From contig CAKUPC010000015.1 in assembly GCA_934675095.1 (NCBI GenBank), positions 1 to 37,247 on the forward strand: 37,247 nt of DNA, read 5' to 3'. The notes under the pieces were generated by a model. It ran no database searches and was not told the origin of the DNA. It saw nothing but the letters and a program-made list of their open reading frames with translations. Below, one piece after another: positions 31,721-37,247 of the stretch; position 1 is the stretch's first letter; the number at the start of each line of letters is the position of its first letter. The position numbers and the translations under genes were made by a program. Source of the stretch: an uncultured Bacteroidales bacterium (GTDB lineage Bacteria > Bacteroidota > Bacteroidia > Bacteroidales > UBA932).

Positions 31721-33403
31721 TCACCAGCCCTTGTTTTGTGGGGCCAAATGAGTGTTCTTCGCCAGCTCCGACTGCGGAATAGGGTAGAGGTTCATCCTGT
31801 TGTTCCATTTCCTCGTGTCGCAGTCCTTCCGGGAATAGGTCTTGTCGCTCCCGGACTTCACGATGCTCACGCCATAGATGTCAATCTGGCTGTCCGGCCC
31901 GAGCATCCATCGCCTCACGTCCCAGAACCTGTGGTCCTCGAACGCGAACTCCACCCTCCATTCGTTGCGGACTTCATCCAAGAAGCGGCTCTCGACCTTC
32001 TCCGTGCACTCCGGCATACCTGCATTCCTGCGCACTCGGTTCAGCGCCCACGCGGCGGAGCGTGTGAACTCGTCGTCGCTGTAGTCCGGATTACCGAACG
32101 CCCCGGCCATGGCCTCGGCATAGCTCAGCAGAGTCTCCGCATAGCGGAACACCACCCAATGATGACGGTAGGTAGCCTTCGCGTTAGGGTCGAAGCTCGT
32201 GTTCTCGATGACATATTTCCGGAGGTAATATCCCGTCGGAGTATATCCCTGAAGCACCTCACCGGCGTCCTGACCTCCGTCGAAAGTCTCGATTGCCGAG
32301 CCCTTGAACACCGAACCGTCGCAGACGAGCGTCCTCGCCATTCTCGGGTCGCGGTTGGAGTATGGCTTCTTGGGATTGAACTTGGGGTCGGCGCTGGTGT
32401 AGCCGCCCCGGGTGAGCGTCACCGCAAAGCCGTTCACTGTCCTGAATGCGGAGGCAAGGTTCTCGGTCGGATAGACGCAGTTCTGCACCGAGCCGCGTGA
32501 GCCGTACATGAACCTCAGCGGAAAGCAGTTTGCCTCGAAGGACGAGCTGTTGTTGTTCATCCGGACAAATATGTTCTCGCGCGAGCTGATGTTGTTGCAC
32601 TTGTCCCCGGTTTCGAGGGCATACAGCCCCGAGTCAATCAGCTCAAGGGCCGCCTTTGCCGCCTTCTTCCAGAGTTCCTTGTCGTCGGCCGGGTTGTGGA
32701 GCGGGCTCGCCGCATAGAGCAGAGCCTTGGTCTTCAGGGCCATCGCAAAGCCTTTGGTGACGCGTCCGACCTCCTTGTAGGGCTGGTCTTCGTAGGACGC
32801 GGGGAGAACGGCCGCGCATTCGTCGCATTCGCTGACTATGAAGCCGACAGCGTCTTCAAACGAGGTCTTGCCGATGCTGTTGGCCTCTTCGGTGGTGAGG
32901 ACGCGGGTCGGCATGGCGATGTCACCGTATCTCTTCGCGAGCTCGAAGATGTAGAACGCCCTCAGCGCCCTCGCCTCGTGGCTGAAATATTTGAACTGTT
33001 CCATCCAGTTCTCGTAGTTCGGGTCGGTCCGGTAGCGCGAGAAATCGACCGTCACTACTGACGCGATGAACTCGTTTGCGGCGCGGATTCCGTTGTAGAA
33101 TCCCCATCCCGTGTCGTAGGTGTTTATCGCGGACCAGCTTCCGTTGGTGAATCGCTGCACCGGGGACGTCGGGTTGCCCCAGAGCGCGTCGTCCGCGGCG
33201 CAGTCCCTCATCGCGCCGTCGAGTGCTCCGAAATCCTGCGGAATGTAGGAATATACGTTCGTCAGAACCTGTTTCGTCTTGTCGAAGTATTTATACACAT
33301 CCTCCTTCCCCTGAAGTCCGTTCGTCTCGTCGAAGTCGAGATACGAGCAGGCGAATGTCGCCGGGAGCGCGAGGAATATGGATATTGTCCGAATTATTTT
33401 CAT
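31721..33403 (-). CDS. susD: SusD-like nutrient-binding lipoprotein
   Basis: This 560-aa outer-membrane lipoprotein has the signal IISIFLALPATFAC-type lipobox (Cys near 19) and the standard SusD features. These are CSYLDFDETNGLQG after the signal, YFSHEARALRAFYIFELAKRYGD (helical TPR part), ALKTKALLYAASPLHN, NRDPRMARTLV, FRYAETLLSYAEAM, and the C-terminal WRVEFAFEDHRFWDVRRW...YPIPQSEL. SusD binds glycan and forms the lid of the SusC transporter. The start was placed at the ATG at 33403, giving a normal lipoprotein signal; a longer frame extends into susC but is not used. It lies 35 nt after susC and 80 nt before the next lipoprotein gene. Confidence 0.95.
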   Translation of the reverse strand: MKIIRTISIFLALPATFACSYLDFDETNGLQGKEDVYKYFDKTKQVLTNVYSYIPQDFGALDGAMRDCAADDALWGNPTSPVQRFTNGSWSAINTYDTGWGFYNGIRAANEFIASVVTVDFSRYRTDPNYENWMEQFKYFSHEARALRAFYIFELAKRYGDIAMPTRVLTTEEANSIGKTSFEDAVGFIVSECDECAAVLPASYEDQPYKEVGRVTKGFAMALKTKALLYAASPLHNPADDKELWKKAAKAALELIDSGLYALETGDKCNNISSRENIFVRMNNNSSSFEANCFPLRFMYGSRGSVQNCVYPTENLASAFRTVNGFAVTLTRGGYTSADPKFNPKKPYSNRDPRMARTLVCDGSVFKGSAIETFDGGQDAGEVLQGYTPTGYYLRKYVIENTSFDPNAKATYRHHWVVFRYAETLLSYAEAMAGAFGNPDYSDDEFTRSAAWALNRVRRNAGMPECTEKVESRFLDEVRNEWRVEFAFEDHRFWDVRRWMLGPDSQIDIYGVSIVKSGSDKTYSRKDCDTRKWNNRMNLYPIPQSELAKNTHLAPQNKGW

Positions 33404-33438
33404 TGTCGTGAATATTGTTGAATATGAAAAAACAATGT

Positions 33439-36165
33439 CTAAAAGTTGAGGCGCAGTCCTGCCCACCATGCGCGGGACGTCGGATAGCCGGCGCCGATGC
33501 GTTCCGGGTCCACGATGCCGAGCGAGTCGATGCTGAAGACATCCGTACCCTTGAGGTATAGCTCCATGGTCATGACCCTGAGCATGCTCTTTGGGAAGGT
33601 GTAGGAAACGGTCACGTCGCGCAGCTTGAGGAACGAGCCGTCGCGGTACCAGACGCTGCCGTTGCGGTAGTTGTTGGCGTTCGAGACGGTCGTGAGGCGA
33701 GGAACCGTCGCGTTCTCCGAGCTTTCGAGAGTCCACGGGGTCTCCTTTGAGAGGAACGACTTCGACAGGTTGCCGTTGCTCACGAGCGGTTTGTAGAGAG
33801 GGGAGTCCAGCATATTCACGGTCATGTGCCCTATGCCCTGAAACGCCGCAGATACCTTGAATCCCTTCCATCCGAAGGTGAGGCCGAATCCGTAGTACCA
33901 TTCGGGGATGGTCGAATAGCCTATCGGGACAATGTCCTCGTCCGTAATCCGGAAGTCATCGTTCTGATCGACATATTTGATGTCTCCCGGCTGCACGGTC
34001 GTGAAGGTGTGGGTTATGGTGCTGCGTATGTCGCTCTCGCTGAAGAAGAAGCCGTCGGCCTCAAGTCCGTAGCACTGCCCGACGCGGTTGCCCCTGTGGT
34101 AGAGGTAGTCATAGCGCTGCCAGTCCTGGTCGTCCTTGACGACCTTGCTCGTGAGGAAGGATGCGTTTGCATAGATTCCGTAGCTGAAGTCTCCCCGGCG
34201 CTCGTTCCACGAGAGGGAGATGTCCGCTCCCGCCCAGTCGTCGACGCCGGCGCACTGCTTGCCCGCGCTGACTCCGAGAATGCCGGAGACCGTCGATGAC
34301 GCGTTTATGAGAATGTCGCTCCTGCGCTCGTAGAACCCCGTGCCGTAGAACGAGAGCCTGTTTCCGAGGGCTTTCAGCTCGACGGCCCCGCTTGCCTTCG
34401 TTGACTTTTCCGGGACTATCCTCTCGACCGGAAGGCTGCCCTCCGCGATGCCGTAGGAGAGACCTCCGTCGGTGAAGTAGTAGCTGCCCGCTCCGGCGGA
34501 ACCGAATGACTGATACTGCAGCTCATGGACGAGCGAGCCGTCCCAGCCGGAGAGCCCTGCCGAAGCCGAGAACCTCAGCAGGTCAATCCCCTCCACGCCC
34601 TTGAGGAAGCTTTCCTCCGATGCTGTCCAGGCGAGGTTCACCGCAGGGTAGAACATCATCCTGTGTCCCTTCACGAGATAGGCCGAGCCGGCACAGTTGA
34701 GTACGAAGTCCGCGCTGTAGCGCCTGTCGTAGGAGTATGAGCCGGTCATTCCGGCGGATATGCGCCTGTTCGAGTTGTTCTGTCCGGAAGCGGTGTGCGA
34801 CTGAATGTCGAAGATTGCCGCAGCCCCGACCTTGTGCCTGTTGAAGGTCCTGTCATAGACCACCTTGGCGTTGAAGTCGAAGTCGAGATATAGGGAGTTG
34901 AACCACGAGCCGTGGGTGAGGACCTTGGAGTTCGTTCCGTAGTCTTTCTGGGAGGTGACCAGCGTTCCGTCGTCCGCGATTGTCGGGCTGAGCACCCTGT
35001 ACATATAGGTCTTTGTGGCGCTTTCGGCCATTGTCCCGTAGTCGTCGAATGAAATCGCCGCCTCCGCCCGCAGGCCTTCCGTGAGGACGTCGAGGCGCTG
35101 GATTAACGACAGGTCGGCGTTCACCGCCCCTCCTATGGTCTTGGTGTTGCCTGTTCCGAATAGCAGCGCGACGGGGTTGTTCGCTCCGTAAAGTTCGGAG
35201 CCTCCGTACATCCCGTTGGACGCCATGATTGGGAACGCCGCCGACGGGGTGTTGTAGAGGGCGCTGAATATGCTGCCGTAGTTCGCCCTGTTCTGTTCGT
35301 TGAAGCGGGCGAGCAGGCCGAGCCTCATTTCGGTCGTGCGGGTGAGCTGCACGTCGATGTTGGTCCTCGCGCTGAGCCGGGTGTCGGAAGGAACCGCGCT
35401 GTAGCGGCTGTCGGCGCTCTGTGACTTGAAGAATCCGCGGTCGTACATATAGTCAACCACGGTGTAGTGGCGGAACTTTCCGCTGCCGCCCTCGAAAGTG
35501 AGGTTTAGACGGTTGTTGTGCGCGATGCTGTTATAGACTTCGTTCCACCAATCCACGTTCGGGTAGGCGTAGGGGTATTTCCCGGACTTGAACGCCTCGA
35601 TTTCGCGGGCGTTGTAGCGCTGCGCGAGCCCGTCGTTCCTGAGTGTGGCGTTGAGAGTCTCGGCATAGAGTCCGGCGTCGGCAAACTCGGGCGAGCGCCA
35701 CTGAGTCCGGAAGCCGTACTGGTAGTTAGCACCGACCTTGAGCCTGCCTTCCTTTGCGCGTCTTGTGGTGACGAGAACGACTCCGTTCGCCCCGCGCACC
35801 CCGTAGAGTGCTGCTGCAGCGGCATCGGTGAGTATCTCGACGCTCTCTATCTCGTAGGTCGTCAGCAGGCTGAGGTTTCTCGGGAAGCCATCGACGAGCA
35901 CGAGCGGAGTCTTGCCGTGTATGCTCAGCGTGCAGTTGTCGGTGGTCGCGTCGCCGCTGCCGGCATAGATGTTCAGCCCGGCAATCTTTCCGAACAGGGC
36001 GCGTCTGACGTCGATGTAGGGATTCTCTTCCAGCGTCTCTCGTTCCACCCGCGCCATCTGCACTGTCTCCGCCTTGTCCTCCTCCCCATTCCGGGCCGAA
36101 GCCGCAACTGGGAAGAGCAGGACGGACACAAGCGCCGGTATCATATTTCTGTATTTCATAAACAT
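33439..36165 (-). CDS. susC: SusC-like TonB-dependent glycan importer, short N-terminus
   Basis: The 908-aa outer-membrane protein has a signal peptide (NMIPALVSVLLFPVAASA). The plug has RRALFGKIAGLNIYAGSG, LVLVDGFPRNLSLLTTYEIESVEILTDAAAAALYGVRGANGVVLVTTR. The barrel ends GLRLNF. It imports oligosaccharides together with its SusD lid, powered by TonB. Ordinary SusC proteins exceed 1000 residues and have a carboxypeptidase-like domain plus TonB box before the plug. Here only about 35 residues (NGEEDKAETVQMARVERETLEENPY) separate signal and plug, so that domain is missing. A second susD (partial) lies 28 nt upstream, so two SusC/SusD pairs stand in tandem. ATG 36159 is an equally good start. 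Confidence 0.94.
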   Translation of the reverse strand: MFMKYRNMIPALVSVLLFPVAASARNGEEDKAETVQMARVERETLEENPYIDVRRALFGKIAGLNIYAGSGDATTDNCTLSIHGKTPLVLVDGFPRNLSLLTTYEIESVEILTDAAAAALYGVRGANGVVLVTTRRAKEGRLKVGANYQYGFRTQWRSPEFADAGLYAETLNATLRNDGLAQRYNAREIEAFKSGKYPYAYPNVDWWNEVYNSIAHNNRLNLTFEGGSGKFRHYTVVDYMYDRGFFKSQSADSRYSAVPSDTRLSARTNIDVQLTRTTEMRLGLLARFNEQNRANYGSIFSALYNTPSAAFPIMASNGMYGGSELYGANNPVALLFGTGNTKTIGGAVNADLSLIQRLDVLTEGLRAEAAISFDDYGTMAESATKTYMYRVLSPTIADDGTLVTSQKDYGTNSKVLTHGSWFNSLYLDFDFNAKVVYDRTFNRHKVGAAAIFDIQSHTASGQNNSNRRISAGMTGSYSYDRRYSADFVLNCAGSAYLVKGHRMMFYPAVNLAWTASEESFLKGVEGIDLLRFSASAGLSGWDGSLVHELQYQSFGSAGAGSYYFTDGGLSYGIAEGSLPVERIVPEKSTKASGAVELKALGNRLSFYGTGFYERRSDILINASSTVSGILGVSAGKQCAGVDDWAGADISLSWNERRGDFSYGIYANASFLTSKVVKDDQDWQRYDYLYHRGNRVGQCYGLEADGFFFSESDIRSTITHTFTTVQPGDIKYVDQNDDFRITDEDIVPIGYSTIPEWYYGFGLTFGWKGFKVSAAFQGIGHMTVNMLDSPLYKPLVSNGNLSKSFLSKETPWTLESSENATVPRLTTVSNANNYRNGSVWYRDGSFLKLRDVTVSYTFPKSMLRVMTMELYLKGTDVFSIDSLGIVDPERIGAGYPTSRAWWAGLRLNF

Positions 36166-36193
36166 ATTTCGGTTATCAGATTTTTTATCAAGC

Positions 36194-37247
36194 TTACCAA
36201 CCTGGATTTTGAGTCATCCCATAGTTCATATCAATTTCGGTCTTTGGAACCGGACTGAGATACCATTTAGTGTCCCAGCTGTTCGCCCATGTCCTCGTGT
36301 TCAGCTCAATCACATTGAAGGTGAACGACTTCGGGTTGGTCTGGCGGTCGCCCTTGGATTCAAGTCCGTAGAGCTTCTTCCTGAAGTCCTGTTCGCGTCC
36401 CCTGCGGATGAGGTCGAACCAGCGCACCTCCTCGAATCCGAGTTCAAGCGCCCTCTCCCGGAGCACGGCCTCGCGGAAATCCTCCTTGCTCATTCCAGAC
36501 TTGAGGTCAGAAAGGCCCACGCGCTGACGCAGCTGATTGACGTAGCTGTAGGCAAGCGTCCCCGGGATGCCGTTGTATTCGTTCAGCGCCTCGGCATATC
36601 CGAGCATTATCTCCGGCAGTCGCAGGTATGGCCACTGGATGTAGCCGTTGCGGTCCGCGTTGTTCTCAAGTATGAACTTCATCTGTCCGAATCCCGTGGA
36701 TGGGCTGCCGTGCTTGGGGTGGTTGACATGAAGCGGGGCGGTGGTCCCGTCGTACCAGGTTGAGCCCGGAACGGCCACGGTCTCGTAGAGTCTCGGGTCG
36801 CGGGTGATGTTGCCCTCTGCGTCGAAGAACGGCTGCCTTGACGGCGCACTCCAGTTGAAGCCTTCCGGAAAATCGCTTCCGTCCTTCCACGGGAACATAT
36901 TCACGTAGTTCAGTGTCGGGCCGGAGTAGTTCCTTTCCGCGAAGAATGACTTGAGAAGAGTCGCGGCGGATGTCCCGCGCCTTGTCGAAATCAGAATCTC
37001 GCTGTTGCCCCTGTCGTAGTACGCGCTGCGGAAGGCCGCCCTTCTCGCCTTGTCCGTTGCCTCGGCAGGCTGGACAAGGGCCACGGAGCCGTTAGTCCGC
37101 AGCTCCCTGAAGAAGTCCTCGCAGGCCTTGACGGCGCGTCCCCAGCGCTCGCGGTCATAGTTGCCGTAGCAGGTGTAGCTGTCGGCGGCCGGATGCCACG
37201 GCGCGTCGGAGTTGAAGGTCGGGCTGGCGGCGAAGAGGAGCACGCGG
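36194..37247 (-). CDS. susD: SusD-like protein, C-terminal part, N-terminus outside window
   Basis: This frame runs off the right edge; about 350 C-terminal residues are present. LLFAASPTFNSDAPWHPAA is the SusD helix after the first TPR-like repeats. ITRDPRLYETVAVPG, WPYLRLPEIMLGYAEALNEYNG, AVLRERALELGFEEVRWFDLIRRG and YLSPVPKTEIDMNYGMTQNPGW are classical SusD C-terminal marks. About 200-250 N-terminal residues, with the lipobox, should lie beyond 37247. It is probably the SusD of a second SusC/SusD pair whose susC is outside the window. It lies 28 nt before the complete susC, in the same transcription direction. Confidence 0.93.
   Translation of the reverse strand, partial: RVLLFAASPTFNSDAPWHPAADSYTCYGNYDRERWGRAVKACEDFFRELRTNGSVALVQPAEATDKARRAAFRSAYYDRGNSEILISTRRGTSAATLLKSFFAERNYSGPTLNYVNMFPWKDGSDFPEGFNWSAPSRQPFFDAEGNITRDPRLYETVAVPGSTWYDGTTAPLHVNHPKHGSPSTGFGQMKFILENNADRNGYIQWPYLRLPEIMLGYAEALNEYNGIPGTLAYSYVNQLRQRVGLSDLKSGMSKEDFREAVLRERALELGFEEVRWFDLIRRGREQDFRKKLYGLESKGDRQTNPKSFTFNVIELNTRTWANSWDTKWYLSPVPKTEIDMNYGMTQNPGW

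Noticed and set aside
33404..33901. N-terminal extension of susD into susC (726-codon frame)
   Set aside because: The extra residues are out-of-frame susC sequence; the ATG at 33403 gives a normal SusD lipoprotein signal.

Overview
The window reads as a chromosomal piece of a GC-rich member of the order Bacteroidales (Alistipes/Rikenellaceae-like, or another gut or rumen relative; the genus is inference). The evidence is tandem SusC/SusD genes, BACON-domain and fimbrillin-like lipoproteins, DUF4876/DUF6850-type surface proteins, Bacteroidetes -7 boxes (TAnnTTTG or TAnnTTCG) upstream of many genes, and the near absence of Shine-Dalgarno sites.

Layout, left to right. Positions 1-2500 hold a truncated COG0523 GTPase and a convergent pair for the last two steps of menaquinone synthesis (ubiE/menG and menA). 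Positions 2500-4960 hold two very small membrane-protein genes and a split ThrE-type exporter. Positions 4957-7015 hold a queuosine-precursor transporter (yhhQ type), a queF remnant cut off after about 30 codons, and a cation/proton antiporter. Positions 7152-13407 are a surface operon: TonB-dependent receptor, small lipoprotein, DUF6850-like barrel, and BACON+DUF4876 lipoprotein. A patatin-like hydrolase follows. Positions 14680-20498 are a tightly coupled minus-strand unit of GH36 alpha-galactosidase, HD hydrolase, lysoplasmalogenase and a UvrA lacking the UvrB-binding domain, preceded by a Tat-signal phosphoesterase. Positions 21775-23071 are an AAA+DUF4143 ATPase bracketed by two near-identical 41-bp palindromes. 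Positions 23206 to the right end are a polysaccharide utilisation locus (PUL) read right to left: susD (partial), susC, susD, two BACON surface lipoproteins, a GH16 laminarinase-type enzyme, a 51-aa peptide, a fimbrillin-like/BACON lipoprotein and a GH3 beta-glucosidase. Together these suggest beta-glucan capture, cleavage and import.

The most unusual items are: (i) a dispersed nested-hairpin element in three copies, each starting a few bases after the stop codon of a gene, with different sequences but preserved pairing in its stems; (ii) the palindrome-bracketed ATPase, whose upstream palindrome overlaps its promoter; (iii) the truncated queF just behind a queuosine-precursor transporter with a structured leader; (iv) a roughly 270-bp nearly identical direct repeat shared by two otherwise different surface lipoproteins of the PUL; (v) several genes of 49-57 codons. 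No tRNA, rRNA, CRISPR array or transposase gene was seen.
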